Shown here piece by piece: positions 48,612 to 61,482 of a stretch of DNA of 64,000 bases. Position 1 is the stretch's first letter, and each line of letters opens with the position of its first letter. Position numbers and translations under genes: made by a program. This stretch comes from Lagopus muta. Taxonomy: Eukaryota; Chordata; Aves; Galliformes; Phasianidae. The stretch is from contig NC_064433.1 in NCBI RefSeq assembly GCF_023343835.1, forward strand, positions 30,132,214-30,196,213, given 5' to 3'. The notes beneath the pieces are model-generated. The model had not been told where the DNA came from. It searched no databases and worked only from the letters and a program-made list of their open reading frames with translations.

Positions 48612-48912
48612 CTAGAGGAAAGAAGGGGATGGACTTTTTAACAGGGTCTGTGATGACAGAACAAGGGGAAATGGCTTCAAGCTTAAAGAGAGTAGATATA
48701 GGTTGGATATAAGGAAAAAGTCTTCTACAGGTGAGGCACTGGAACAGGTTGCTTAGTTATGTGGTTGAAGCCCAGTCCCTGGAGAGTTTGAGGGCAAGGC
48801 TGGATCAGGCTCTGGGCAACCTGATCTAGCTGTGCATGTCCCTGTTCATTGCAGGGGAGTTGGACTAGATGGCCTTCAGAGGCCCCTTCCAGCTCTAAGG
48901 ATTCTATGATTT
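48612..48912 (+). mobile_element. CR1 LINE fragment
   Basis: + strand CR1: aacagggtctgtgatgaca, then caaggggaaatggcttcaag, gaacaggttgcttagttatg and gttggactagatggccttcaga, ending ctaaggattctatgat. The ORF2 remnant carries several substitutions and breaks. Confidence 0.9.
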
Positions 48913-49884
48913 TTCTTCACTCCTGTCACTGTTGCTGCTGAGGAGAGTTCAGGTCTCCTTTATCGCCTGCTGCAGCATCACACGTAGCTATGGCTACAGG
49001 ATCAGGCTCAGGAGTCAGGCACAGCAGCTCCCTTGGGCACAGCCATCCTGGTTACATGTGAGGAATCCTGAGAATCTCAGGGGCTTAGGGCCAGTTTCAC
49101 CACTGGGGTTTGGTCACTCAGTCTGGGGCACCAAGCTGCTGGGAGCCAGGGGCAAAGAGCTCTGTGCTGGGTACACGTGTGGAAGGGCTGGCTGGGCTGG
49201 GCCTGGGCCTTCATGGCTCTTGCACATCTGTCAGCACGGTGCCTCACAGCCCTGAGTCCCACTGTGCTGCCTGGGAGCACCAAGGCACCACGGCTGTGAA
49301 ACAGCACTTTTGATGTATGCAGTGTCTGCACTATACATATTTCTGAGCTTTTTGTTGCTGCAGACCACCACCAAACTTATCCCTTGGAGCCATTATCCAC
49401 TGATCCATATTCTGATGTGACCTGAAGCACAGAGATGCACTTCTTTCACTTTGCTGGCCTCACTGCCTCTTGGCTGGCTCCCACAGAGGTGCCCAAAGTG
49501 TTTCAGATTCCTCCTGCTAATAAAGCAGAGAGTGGCTCCCCATCTCTCTGGTGGCAATGATTGTACAGCACTCTGCGAAGTACTAAATATAATCACTACT
49601 TTACAGCTAAAGGTTTTTTTTGTGTATTTATTAATGTTGTTAATCAGTATTAACTTGCTATCCGCTTGAGTATCATTATAATGTTAAGGTGCACAGCCAG
49701 TTGTCTCCCTTAGTACTTAAAATGATTAGACTGAGGCTAAGAAAATTAGAAAGTGCTGTAAATAGACCCCATGTTTGCTTCTTCCAGAACAGAAGTATCA
49801 ATGGACCTGTTCATTATTTTCAGTGATAATGTGCTGCTGATACTTAAGCAAAATTATGGATTGGAATTTCAGTCTCCATTAACT

Positions 49885-49902
49885 TGTGTGTGTGTGTGTG
49901 CA
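49885..49902. repeat. (TG)n microsatellite
   Basis: Eight TG dinucleotides, then TGC. Confidence 0.85.
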
Positions 49903-51437
49903 CAAAGTTGTTTGCATTTGCCTGATAATAACATTTGCAATATTGTCAAATAATATTACATATTAAAAAAAAAAATAACCCACTGTCTCCAAGGAATTAT
50001 TAACTTCAGTGTATACACATCTTTTTGGTTTCCAGCCCTGTTTCTCCCCCAGCAATCACGTTGAATAATATATGATTTTTCATTACAAACTATCCAGTAG
50101 GGATTATAAGACATACCACATGTCTGAGTTAATATAACTGTCAGAACTTTAACCATTGCATTCCCTTTCGTGTTTTACTTCTTACTTTTTATTGCACAAC
50201 ATCAAATGTTATGTTACAATTGACTTGTGTGGGTCTTAATCTTATCTCTTAATCATTCAGGCTTAACGAGTCAATTCTTTATTACTTTGTTGTTATATAA
50301 AACATTTATTGATAGATCAATAGGACAATGGAAATTACGTCAAAGAAGTTAGCTTCATGGGTATGAACTCTTGTCTGTCCAGGTTCGTGCAATCCAGTGT
50401 TGATTAATCTTTCATCTATATTCAATAATATATACCTATAGTTTGATATGTGTAGAAAAGTATGTTTGTAGTAACGTGCATAAACTTATGTCCACAAAAA
50501 CATGTATGTAAGCAAATTCATGGGTCAGGATACTGATTACTGGCAATTCTCTGCAGCTGGTTATTGCCATTCTAGTTAAGCCAGTTATTGCTGAGTTACA
50601 CACTGGCTGTAAATGCGTGACTGTGACTAGGTTTAAAGGTAAAATACTCAGTGAAGTTACACAATCACAAATTAGGAAAAACTTGATCCTACACTTGCTG
50701 TTTGCTATTTTGTTCTTTTCTATCCTGTGCACAGGTCATATAGGAAGAATAACTTAAAAATGTAACAAAAGACTTGAAATCTCTTAATACTTCTATGCTT
50801 TGAAGTGCTTAAATTTTACAGCTACTCTTTCTCTTTAGACAAAAGTTACAAGGCTGCTGTTTCTAAAATTTAATCGGACCTCTTCCTCTTTTGAATATCC
50901 TTCTGGTTTAGATACTGGTAACACTTCCCCTTGTTATTCACTGTCATGAGTCTGGGCTCTGTATTTCCAGCATTGCAACACAGGGCAATTTCAGCCAGGA
51001 ACAGAGCCTGCTGGGTTCCCAGCAGAGCACAGGGGCTGCAGGGGATGTGCTGGGGTCCAGCGGGCCTTGGCCCTTAATGCCTTTTTACCTTGTGATTTTT
51101 TTACTTCAGTTCATACCACATTCAGACACAGTGGTGCCTGGGCTCCATGTGCACCCAGTGCAGCACATAGGTTTCTCTCAGGCTCATCACTGTCCAGCCC
51201 CATTTGCAGCCCTGAAGCTAGTGAGAAGCATCAGCACTGCAGCCAAGCAAGTTAGCAGCTCAGTGTGTAACAAGGGCATCAGGACACCATGCTTTTCCTG
51301 ACTGCGTCTCTCCTGAGCACAGCATGTGGTGCTCATGCTCAGAATACAAAAAGTGGCAGATAACTCCAGATGGGAGACATACAGAAGTGTCCACCTGGGA
51401 ACTACATGTCTTAAGCTCTCACTGCAGAGAGATCTAG

Positions 51438-51625
51438 AGTGTGAAGATCATGAAGTCCAGCCATCCACCTATCACCAACACTGCCCAATAAGTCATGTTC
51501 AAAACTACTACATCTACCCTTACCTTAAACACCTCCAGGGACTGTGAACACCACCATTTCTCCATGTGGCCTGTTCCAATGCCTAACCACTCTTTCTTCT
51601 TGGTTGTATTTTAAATGAGACTCAA
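51438..51625 (-). mobile_element. Decayed CR1 LINE fragment
   Basis: The + strand reads gtgaagatcatgaagtccagcc, then ccttaccttaaacacctccaggga and tggcctgttccaatgccta. These match the reverse complement of the CR1 3' tail and ORF2 end with considerable divergence. Confidence 0.72.
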
Positions 51626-53709
51626 AATGGTAGCAGCAGGCTAAATGTTACACCTTTGCAGGTCCTTAGTTGGAAGAAGTCTCACAAGAATCAAGCCTAT
51701 TTGCTCAATGGGACTACTCCAACTCCAGTTCTCATGAATATAAATCTGCACCTGTGACTGGCTTTGGGCAGCAGAAATGCTCAGTGCTGTTGTGGTCCAT
51801 CGATGCCATCTGAAAGTTTAAACCATTTCTCCTCAACCATTACAGTGTGCATCTGTCTGTTGATTTGGTGGCTGTGTATGGATGTTTCCTGAGTGCCAGG
51901 CTAGGCTGTGAAACCAGTACGTGACATATCTGTATGTAGTCACAAACCTCTTAGCAGATGTAGGATTCAAAGTGAACTGTTCTAACCAAAATCTGCTCAA
52001 ACTGATGGAGCAAATAAGTTAACAGAACGTCTTTGTATATACAACAAAAAGTACGGAATCTAAACTCTGCTCAGTTCATTTAAAATACATAGTTTTTGTC
52101 TAAATTATGGAGAGATGCATTTTGGTCAACTGTTTTGGCTGAGCCGATAAACAGTAACAAACTAGTCTGCAGAGAGAGGTCTAGAATAAAACTCATAGGA
52201 AAATGTTATTTGTTAAAACTGCTGTGTTGTTGCTAAAATGCCATCTGCCCCTTGGAACTGGGGTGCTCCTGACGGACTATTGCCATTCTTGTTGATTTTA
52301 CCAGCATCAAAAAGAAAACAATTCCAGCTGCAGGTGGGGAGTCTCTGAGATCACAACCACATTTCACTGGTTTTTATCTATTTACCAAGCATCCCAGAGT
52401 TCCCAAAACTGTATTCTGGGTGGCTGATATGCCTGGCACCCCTCATGCAGTTTGGTCTTCATTGACAGGGAGATTTCAGAGAGATTAAATGTGGGAATCT
52501 TTTCAGTGAACCCAAAGGCACAGTATGTTCTTGAAATTATTTTGGGGCATTTTGCTGGTCTGAACCTACCCAAGGCCACCCTGCATGTCCAGCCCTCTGG
52601 AAGGGCTTCTCAGCAGTTCTGCATGGAAGTCTTGCTGGCTTTTGAGCTTTTGCCATCTCTTATGCAATGCTGAGACCTCTTTCAGACATTTGATATCCAC
52701 TAACATTAGTGGCTCTACCCATATTAATATTATGTATGTATCTGGCCAAGTATCTTGGAGTTTGCTACTCACTGCATAACATGACAATACTGATAACATT
52801 ACAATTATATATTAACTGAGAGGAGGGGTTGTAATGTGTGATAGTGCCCACAGAGTACTCAGACTAGAAGACCATTACTACAAAAACATTCTTGAACATT
52901 CAGGTTACGCCGTCATCAATGTGTCTGTATTGTTACACACACAAAATAACACATGAAGATGTTATTAGTGGATATGACAATCTTTTCTACTTTTCTCTGG
53001 GGACTAGATAATGGCTTATGGATATATTAATCCTTTTGATTTGTGCATATATTTTAACATGATGGATGTGTGGTATTCAACAGTGTGTTCTGCTTGCTGA
53101 GATTTTGTTAATAAAAAGGGAAAAATAAATTCACATAGGATATGTCCATTTTGAGAGCACATCTGCAGCCTGACCATGTTCTTTATTCTCTGGGCAATTA
53201 TTGTTTTGAATGTTAGCATGCATTAAGTGACTGGTTTTTGTTGTTGTTTTTTTAATTGCAGAGATGTGTAAACTTCCAGCAGGTACAGGGACAGATGGGA
53301 ACACACTAATTCTGAGACTCCCATCAGGAGACAACATATCTTATAGACAGAATATTGTATCATGACAGCATGCAAACTACTTGACAGATGCGTTATTTAG
53401 ATGTAGTGCTACAGCCCAGTGCTCCTCCCATTGCCAAAAGCTAATATACCATTTTAAAGAAGAAAATTAGGTTAAAGTTGTGCTGTCTTTATATCATGAA
53501 GAGATCCGTCAAACTCATCAGGATGATTCTTTTTTTATCCAATTTACTCAGTGCTCATTGTGATTCACTTTGGACTTCTTACTATATGTGTCTAATACAC
53601 AATAATGAATAATGAATTTCTCTTTTCACTGAAATACTGTGTAGCAGGAAGTAAGTAAGGAAGGGATTAGTAAAATTCTTCAAATTACCCTAACCTATCT
53701 GCCTTACAG

Positions 53710-53835
53710 GCTGATTTTGATAATAAGCCTGATTCCTTGTTCTTCAGCGATGGGCAGCGAAGAATTGACTTTGTTTTGGTATATGAAGATGAAACAAAAA
53801 TGACTCATAAGAGGAGTAATCATAAAAAACAAAAG
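53710..53835 (+). CDS. ANO6: ANO6 exon 3, start of the dimerisation domain
   Basis: Encodes residues 58-99 in phase 0 at both ends (126 nt). The stretch K-P-D-S-L-F-F, then D-G-Q-R-R-I-D-F-V-L-V-Y-E-D-E is the signature entry into the anoctamin cytosolic dimerisation domain, and the D-S-L-F-F and Q-R-R variants identify ANO6 rather than ANO1 or ANO5. A basic linker (T-H-K-R-S-N-H-K-K-Q-K) follows. The acceptor is TTACAG and the donor is GTAAGT at 53836. This domain sits under the membrane in the cytosol and helps hold the dimer. Confidence 0.96.
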
Positions 53836-55094
53836 GTAAGTTATTTTTTTTATAAATCTGAACATCTTTTGGGTGCTAGAGCAGTGAACATAAAGGACAG
53901 TGCCCATAACAATTGCATTGCCCTGTTGTGGGAGTACTCCTGTGAGACAAGCTCATAAACCAAGCACTGTGTCCATCAGCATGTGCTGGGGGACCTCAGA
54001 GCATGCTCCTTGGAGGGAACCCTTCAGGAGGTTTGAGCAGAAAAATACTGGAATCAGGATCCCAGTTAGAGATAGACACCAAGATCTTCAGACTAGGGCA
54101 GTTTTCTTTTTCTATATCTATGGTGCTTGAATTAGGCCTCCAGTGGACTTTGGTATTAAAATCAGGATAAGCAAGGAAGAACCAGCTGACTGAGTGCTCC
54201 AAATGACAGTTAAATACATAGCTGCTGACATTTTGTCCAGTGAAGTACCTGAGTTGTTTATGGGGAATACCTGTCACTTTGCCATCTGAGTTTCTCCAAG
54301 TACCACTTTTTCCCATGATGCTTCAGCAGTTTGACCCTCTTTAAAGACCCTTCAAAAAATCTTACTCAAGCAGATAATTGCTAGATGCTTCCTAGCAAAT
54401 GTTAACTTAATATTTTTAATGTTATTTTTTAATTATTTTCACAAGTCTGTCAGAGAATTTTATTCATTATCGCATCTGAGGCCATAAAAATGGCTTCAGA
54501 TGCAACAAGAGCTTTTTAAACTGCAAACTGCCTGAGAAATATGCACCCACTGAATGGTAGTTCCCTTGGAATTTGCACTCTCCCACCCACCACTGTCTTT
54601 GATTTAGCAGTTCTCCATGTTCCTTCTGGTAGAGGCAGGCAGGGACAGAAACACCAATGGGACAGGGACAGAAACTTGTTGATATTCCTTACATGGTGTT
54701 GTCACTGGCACTGTCAGGGCAGCTGTAAGAAATGTTGTTAGTAGAGCTCAAGAGAGTCCTGCAGTGGGTGGATGTTGAATTACACATGTTCACAAGATAA
54801 GCGGTAAAAATGAATTGAAAGAGCAACAAAATTAGCAACAAAGTCTGCCCCCTTGGAAACAACTATTTTTATCAATTAGCATTTTAAATTTGTTTGTAAT
54901 TACCCAGATGTATGCAAAAACATGAGTGTATTTTCCAAATAGTGAACAGTGGAAAAATATTTTTAGTGCTGCATGAATGTTAGAACAGTAGACAGATGTA
55001 AGCTGTGAAAAATTAGACCTGAAGATTATGAGCAAATGCACTAGGTTCATGCAGAAAGAGGTTGCTTTCAAAGGTCTAGGGCATGTTCTGTGGT

Positions 55095-55506
55095 GGGCTG
55101 CCACAGTGGTTAGGAGCTGGAGCACTTGTCTTGTGAGAAGAGGCTGAAGGAGCTGTGCTTGGAGAAGAGAGGATTTCAGGAGGATCTAACAGCAGCACAC
55201 TGGTATCTGCAGAGCTATCCAGGAAAACAGAGTCAATTCTGTACAGTGGTGATAGGAGAGATAGGAGAAGGACAAAAGGCATCAGCATAGACTGAAGCAA
55301 GAGAGGTACACAGTGATTAAAGATGAGCTATGAAGATGGTGGAACAGGCTGTGCAGTCCCCTTCCTTTGAGCTTTTCAAGACCTGACCACACGCTCCTAA
55401 GCAATGTGGTCTGAGCTTAGAATCGGCCCTGCTTAGAGCAGGAGGTTGGGCTGGTGACTTCCTGAGGTCACTTCCAGCCTGAATTTCTGTGTGATCCTCT
55501 GATCCT
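55095..55506 (+). mobile_element. CR1 LINE fragment
   Basis: + strand CR1 with a degenerate ORF2 end (gagaagaggctgaaggagctgtgcttggagaag) and a 3' UTR with cttccagcctgaatttctgtgtgatcctctgatcct. Internal deletions shorten it relative to the consensus layout. Confidence 0.82.
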
Positions 55507-57879
55507 AAGGTACAGCCAGCACATAACCAGGGCAGCTCTCTATTTTCATCATGTCCTTCAGTATCATGACTCTTCATTTTTATTTACGTTTTGGTGAAAC
55601 CAAAGACTATTTTCAGTTACCTAACAAGTCTGCCATTGTGAGTCTGTGAGATTGCAAGGGATGGTGAAGATTGTCAGAAGATGAACGCAGAGTTGATAGC
55701 AATTGTTGCAGCTGGGATAGACATAAACAGTGAGAACCTGAAGCCAGAGGGCTACTGAGGAAGGCATGGGCAGGAATTTTGATACTGGAAAAACATATTG
55801 TGTTGAAAGCAATAAAAAGCATAGAAAATTGGGATGAAGACGTGGCAATCATAGAGGATTTCCTAGAAAAATAGATACAAGTATGATGACACCAAGCTGG
55901 AGAACTAATGAAGGAATCCAAAGCTATAATGGAACAGATAAAATGTTACACAAACTCAGGTACATGAGGACACTTAAAGGAAAGAGGAAGTAAAGAAAGG
56001 ATTTTGTTTGTTAACCCTATAAAGATGGAAATGAATCACCTAGTCATGACTAAATGCTTGTAATACAGATCGGAAGTACTGACTCCCTCTCACCCTCCAG
56101 CACTTCACACATAGGTGTAATTAGTTTAGAAAGCATTTCAATTATCCATTGTTGAAGAAAACTTAAATAGGTAGAGATTTCCTAAATTCTCAGCATGGTC
56201 AGCTCCAAGCATGCAACTACCTTGAAAATACAGAGGTGCTTACTTTCTCTTGAAACCTGTTGCTGTGCAAGTGGAGGAAGCTGTATCCCCATGAGAGAAT
56301 AAACATTCTGTCCTATGGCAGTTCTGAGGAAGTTGTGGAGATGATATTGCTCAAGATATATACAGGTTTCATCCATGTAGGCATAAAAGCAATTTGATAG
56401 CTTGTGTCCGCTGACAATATCATTTGCTTGCTTGTTTTTTGGGGTGAGTGTTATTGTGCTTCCCTCCTGCTCATGTGCCCTAAAGGAGGCAAAACTGAAC
56501 TACTGAAATCATGTCCTCATAGAAGCTTCTAACATAATTTACAGATTCAAAGGTTAGCAGATAAGATTCATATGTGCAACTCAGTTTGAACTCCAAATCC
56601 TTTTAAATTATTTTACAATTACTTCTGCAAGTACAACAAAAGCAAACTATCAGGAATAGATTCCAGAAACTCTGCCTAGCAAGCAACTGAGATTCCAGCC
56701 CAAAGCATGTTTTTTAAACCTCACAATTTTATGTACTGTATTTGTCAAGATAGGTTGCCATCAGAAGAGAAATTAAATATCAACATCTCTTCCAGAATGC
56801 TCCTAAATATCACTTTTATCTGTCAGGATCCCGAAGTAACTAATTGTGAAAGTTAAAAGGTCAATGCCAGACAGACAAACTCAAAATAAATTGGTGTGGA
56901 ATGTCATTCTAGTCCATCTGCTTTCCCCTAGCAGAAATAAACTGAAAAGCTGTCAGTGACTTAAGTAGGAATGTAGACAATGTGGGCAAGGCTGGATAAG
57001 TTTGTCTTCTTAGGCAAACAACGAGCAGTTCCCACATCTAGATTTGTTTGGATTAGATAGCCAGAAACAAAAAGCATGAATAACTTTCAGCAAACCAATT
57101 GCACTTCTCCCTGTTGTCTGGAGAGTGTCACACCCGTGGAGACAGAACAGTGTTTGGGGTTACACAAAGAGCAGTAGCTGGGTGCTGTTTTGTGCTGTAG
57201 TTTGACACAGTGAAAGATGGCAGACTGTATACACCTGTGGTGTGCCCAGCCAGCCTACCCAGGAAGTTTGATAGCAAAGGTGAAAAAGACCTTTGAACAC
57301 TGATACTGTTATGGGAAACTTTGCTCAAAAAAAAAAATTCAAGAAAAACATGAGGTGTCATTGTTCTATCACTGCAGTGGAAGGAAGTGCTCCCTACAAT
57401 TCACAAAACAGAAAACCCTGTTAGTGGTCTATTACCAATTTCCAGACTCTCTCTTGTTAGTCTCCTCAGCTTGGCAAGACAGTGGTCAGACACTGAAAGC
57501 ACCATGGTGAGAAAGCAGCTCCCAAGAGCTAACCCTTATACGTGCCTGTAATTGCTGATAAGCATTTACACTATGCTTTCCCTTTCTTAAAATTATGTCT
57601 GATTATATATCCCGTATTGTCTCAGACTGTTGTCTTGCCATTCAGTCATGAAAATCCATGTCAGTTTTACATTGGCAGCATTACCATAGTTATGTTCTTG
57701 TTACAACTTAATCTTGCAAGTAGCTGAGCAAAATACCAAATAGCAAAATGAGGTTGGAATAGTCTCCACAATCCAGCCAAATAAGACATTATATCTTTAC
57801 ACTGCGTTCCCCAGTCAGTGCAAAACCACTGTAGAGTCCTTTGGGTAAAAGTCTAGTTTCTCCATAGATAATCACACAC

Positions 57880-58130
57880 ATAATTCAATCATTTATATAA
57901 AATAGCAAAGCCCCTAATTAGCAGAAGTTCCCAGGGGCTTTACTTCCCGCTGCTTGCATTAATGCATTATTAGAAATCTTAATATTGTCAACATTTCTCT
58001 AAGATTTTGAGGGCAAAATTAATTTGAGGAACTCCTCACCATAATCAATTATTAAAGCAATCTGAATGGTAAGATAAATAATAATTGAAAAAAAAAAAAG
58101 CATTAGATTTATACAAATGTAAATCACTCA
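57880..58130. promoter_or_regulatory. Candidate AT-rich conserved non-coding block
   Basis: Non-repetitive sequence dense in homeodomain-like motifs (CTAATTAG at 57914-57921, ATTAATGCATTATTAG near 57958, AATTAATTTGAGG, CAATTATTAAAG). It includes a 9-bp inverted repeat AAAGCCCCT (57907-57915) and AGGGGCTTT (57933-57941). It looks like a vertebrate conserved element in texture, but conservation cannot be tested from one sequence. Confidence 0.22.
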
Positions 58131-60556
58131 GCATCTGTCTTTGTTTAAGAAGACGTGAAACAGGTATATGGCCCTATGCCTTCTTTATTAGCAAAAACGA
58201 AGCAGAACTCAAGTTGAAATGTTTTCATGATTCAGTATTATTCACCTTAAAAAGAACAATGTGAATAAGGAGGATACAAAGAGGTAGAATTAAATGAATA
58301 ATTTTCAGCATGGTGGAAGAGTTAATAATAGAATGACAAATAACTCCTGTGTGGTACATATTTCAGTGATCAGGCAAAAGGACTGAGAGGAAATAATTAT
58401 GTAGTTAGCTCAGAAGCCAAGATGACATGAACCTTTAGCTTTGAGGAAGAATGCAGAACACTATTACCCATGAAATGTTGACAAATGCAAAGAAAGATTG
58501 CTGTGAGGAAAAGCCTCATTCACATTTAATTGAGCACTCAGTTCAAGAAAAAGACTTAGATTTCATGGGAAGCATACATGGTAAGGTACAGTTACATTGA
58601 CACTATTTTATATATTTACATATGTGTAATAAACTATATGCAGTGTATATATACAATCTTACATACATAGGAAAAAAGCATAAAGATCATTATAACGTCA
58701 TTAGTAAAGAAGTGAATTTAACTGGACATGAAGAAATACTTCTGTGAAAAGTGCAGATTGAAAGATTTGGATCTCGCTGTTCCTAATCCATACAGGAAAG
58801 AACAAAATGCAGAAAAATCTAAAACACGAAGAAAATATCTTTTTATAAAATATAGTATTAGTAGTGTTAGCCATTATGACCATTGCTACAGGTAGATGCT
58901 GCAGTTGAGAACTAACAAGATATAAATTATTAATTTCAAGAATTGCTAGAATTTTGGAATGTTTTTTCTCCTTCAAAGATTTTCAACAGTCTTTAAACAT
59001 TAAACAATAGAATGAAATTTATATGGAGATACAACTGACCCATTCCTGTGGAACTCCTGAAGACTTTTGCCCTTTTGCTGAAGTGTCTCAGATTTGTGCC
59101 CTGGATTAGATGGGTCTTCATCCTGGTCTTGAAGACCAGTTTCCACATACCTATCAAAGTTTCAAAGACTGTCTAATTGCTTACTTATTGACTGTGGCCC
59201 TTTGCAACAAGACTGAATTTAAGCACAGATCTTAAGGCCACTATTGTGGTTGTAGAGAACCAGGCTATAGAAGCCATTGGACCATTGTGTCTTAAAGAAA
59301 ATCAAAGCTGCTGTACTGGGAGCATAGAATCCCTTAAGCACAGAGCATATAAGCAACTAAAAAAAAATTGTCCAATGGCATGAAGATATTTATGGAGCAA
59401 AAGAATAATATATAGAAGCTACAGTGAGGACTGCACTGCATACCTAGCGTTGCCCAATTCAGGAATAAAGCAATGAGTGCCATTTTGTAAATGTATCACC
59501 TTCTGCTGAAGCCCTCACAGAGGCCTCGCACCTCTCACAGCTGTCTGCAGCTTACCCACCCTGTTACCCACACTGGTACTTTGATATGCAGTGTGTAGGC
59601 CAAGGAGAGCTGGCCACGCTCAACTCTGTAAACAAGTAGTTTGCTAAGGAACTGTCTGGTTGGTGTAGATAGTCTTCAAAGTGGAATGCTATACATGAAT
59701 TTTCAGATTTTTTTCTAAATCTTATTAAGTTCTATACTTTTTATCCTGGTGGTAGAGAAGCTGTATTGTTTGGGGTTTTTTTGAGGGAGGGGAGTTGTGT
59801 TTGTGAATAATCAAATTCATTTCAGATTTGAAATATCAGCCAGATATATTTCAGATTGTTTGTAACTGCCAGCCAAGTGCAGCTTCTGTGAGCTGAAATT
59901 AAAAGGATCTACATATTTCAACCTTACTGAGGGAAACTTGTCATATCCTTCTGGGGACATTGAATGCTCATAAGAAAGCACCACTGATTCCGCAAGTGTT
60001 ACAGCTATCAGTTTCTTCCTTTAGAGCTGCTTATCTATGGACTACAATGTAGAGGGATCCTACAGTTTGAACCACTCTGTGAGCACATATGATTACTGTG
60101 GAAGAAGAGTAAGAAGAGATATAATGAGAAGGAAAGTGGTTATTGATTTTCATGGAAAATCCTTGAGAGAAAAAATATTGTTTAGAAGGCAGATTAATGG
60201 GAGAAGGGAGACTGCCCTCAGTAGGTCACTTAATGCCTAAAGGCAGAGGAGGTCACAAGTTTCAGTGGTAATTGCTGTTAACAGTCAAAATTTGGGGCAA
60301 GTTTTTACCTCTGTAATGTTCTATAGACTAAGAGAGTGAATTCCAATTGCATTGGAGTGCAGTATTGCTCATCAGACAAAAAAACCCTGATCTAGATTAA
60401 TAGGGAAAGCTGTACCTCTGTACCTACGACCACAGTAGATGCCAAGTGGGTTGTGGAGATAGTGACCCAACAAGTCTTCATTTTGGGATGCAATTCTGTT
60501 ATCTTGTGCATACACTTTTGGAACAGATGCTTTACAACTTCAATGCCTTTTAACAG

Positions 60557-60622
60557 AGGAAGAGACAAGTATATGAATCAAACCTGATAAACAACGGCTT
60601 GCAACTTGAAGCAACACGATCG
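60557..60622 (+). CDS. ANO6: ANO6 exon 4, dimerisation domain
   Basis: Encodes residues 100-121 (66 nt, phase 0 at both ends): R-K-R-Q-V-Y-E-S-N-L-I, then G-L-Q-L-E-A-T-R-S. This matches the conserved anoctamin segment in which a basic cluster leads into the E-S-N-L / G-L-x-L-E motif. The acceptor is TTTTAACAG and the donor is GTGAGT at 60623. The following intron is only 118 bp. Confidence 0.96.
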
Positions 60623-60740
60623 GTGAGTGCTCTTTCTTTTGTGTGCATTCTGTGCCTGAGAACACAAGCTGCCCCTATGTGGATAAGGAACTGAATATAT
60701 AAACTGACCTTTACATTTTTCTCCTCTTCTTGGCTTCCAG
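60623..60740 (+). other. ANO6: ANO6 intron 4 (118 bp)
   Basis: A very short intron between exons 4 and 5, GTGAGT to TTCCAG, with a tract ttcttggcttccag at its 3' end. The exon phases on either side show that it must be removed: its length is not a multiple of three. Confidence 0.95.
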
Positions 60741-61019
60741 GTTTTGGATGAAAAAACTGTTTTTGTGAAAGTGCATGCACCTTGGGAAGTGCTATGCACA
60801 TATGCTGAGGTCATGCACATCAAATTGCCTCTGCAGCCCAACGACCTGAAAACTCGGGAGTCAGCTTTCAACTGGTTTACTAGACTCTTCAGCGTGGATG
60901 AAAATATTATCAAACCTGAGCAAGAGTTTTTCACTGCTCCTTTTAAAAGGGAACATTTATCCAACTTTTATATTCAAGACAAAGACGCATTTTTCAACCC
61001 AGCAACAAGAAGCCGAATC
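60741..61019 (+). CDS. ANO6: ANO6 exon 5, core of the dimerisation domain
   Basis: Encodes residues 122-214 (279 nt, phase 0). It contains the invariant anoctamin motif K-V-H-A-P-W-E-V-L-C-T-Y-A-E (residues 131-144), then I-K-L-P-L, K-P-E-Q-E-F-F-T-A-P-F and D-A-F-F-N-P-A-T-R-S-R-I at the end. The C-T-Y-A-E-V-M-H-I form and the P-A-T-R-S-R-I ending are ANO6-specific. Compared with the mammalian protein as I recall it, three residues appear to be missing after S-A-F (residues 162-164), where mammals have G-T-L. The acceptor is CTTCCAG and the donor GTAAGT at 61020. Confidence 0.98.
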
Positions 61020-61368
61020 GTAAGTCCGTGGAGTATTTATAGCCTTTAGTCTTAAAAGGCAAAAAACATTTTAATCAAAACAGTGTTATCGCCCTCAAGA
61101 AAGCATCCTGAAAAACTGGAAAATATTTGGGATGCAACAGTTCTGTGTCATTTATGAAAGAAACTGGGGAATCTCAAAGGACAACATGCAGAAATCTGTC
61201 TCATTTCTGTTACAGTAGAATTTAAGAGAGGGGTTGAATGGTTCCTATGCCCTGTGTGATTAAATGGCTGCATTGCTTACCCTTTCATAATCTGTATGTT
61301 GAAACACGTACAGCCACTTATGATTACTTTCAGGTTGCAAGAGACACAAAATATTTTGTAAATTTCAG
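61020..61368 (+). other. ANO6: ANO6 intron 5 (349 bp)
   Basis: Short intron from GTAAGT to AATTTCAG. No internal feature is seen. An earlier TTTCAG at about 61328-61333 is a possible decoy acceptor but does not lead into the conserved V-H-F-I-L-S-R frame. Confidence 0.93.
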
Positions 61369-61482
61369 GTTCATTTTATCCTATCCCGTGTGAAATATGC
61401 GACCAAACAGAATGTAAAGAAGTTTGGCATTAACAAGTTACTGGACACTGGAATCTACAAAGCAGCATTTCCCCTTCATGAC
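61369..61482 (+). CDS. ANO6: ANO6 exon 6, dimerisation domain
   Basis: Encodes residues 215-252 (114 nt, phase 0): V-H-F-I-L-S-R-V-K-Y, then K-F-G-I-N-K-L-L, and I-Y-K-A-A-F-P-L-H-D at the end. The K-F-G-I-N and Y-x-A-A-F-P-L-H-D motifs are conserved in anoctamins just before the first membrane helix. The acceptor is AATTTCAG and the donor is GTAAGT at 61483. Confidence 0.97.

Larger units (their letters stand above)
44575..53709 (+). other. ANO6: ANO6 intron 2 (9.1 kb)
   Basis: Starts GTGGGT and ends CTTACAG. It contains one + strand CR1 (48612-48912), one decayed minus-strand CR1 (51438-51625), a short (TG)n near 49887-49901, and a GC-richer but CpG-poor stretch at about 49060-49310. I see no other gene, RNA or mobile element. 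Open frames are short and on both strands. Confidence 0.82.
53836..60556 (+). other. ANO6: ANO6 intron 3 (6.7 kb)
   Basis: Starts GTAAGT and ends TTAACAG. It contains a + strand CR1 (55095-55506) and an AT-rich motif-dense block at about 57880-58130. The rest is unique intronic sequence. A 67-codon frame at 60037-60240 is not flanked by splice sites and is not called. Confidence 0.85.

Noticed and set aside
49060..49320. GC-richer stretch in intron 2 with overlapping frames on both strands
   Set aside because: It is CpG-poor, lacks splice signals around the frames, and shows no recognisable protein. Composition alone does not support a gene or promoter.
60037..60240. 67-codon basic frame in intron 3
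   Set aside because: No acceptor or donor at usable positions, and ANO6 phases on both sides are already satisfied without it.
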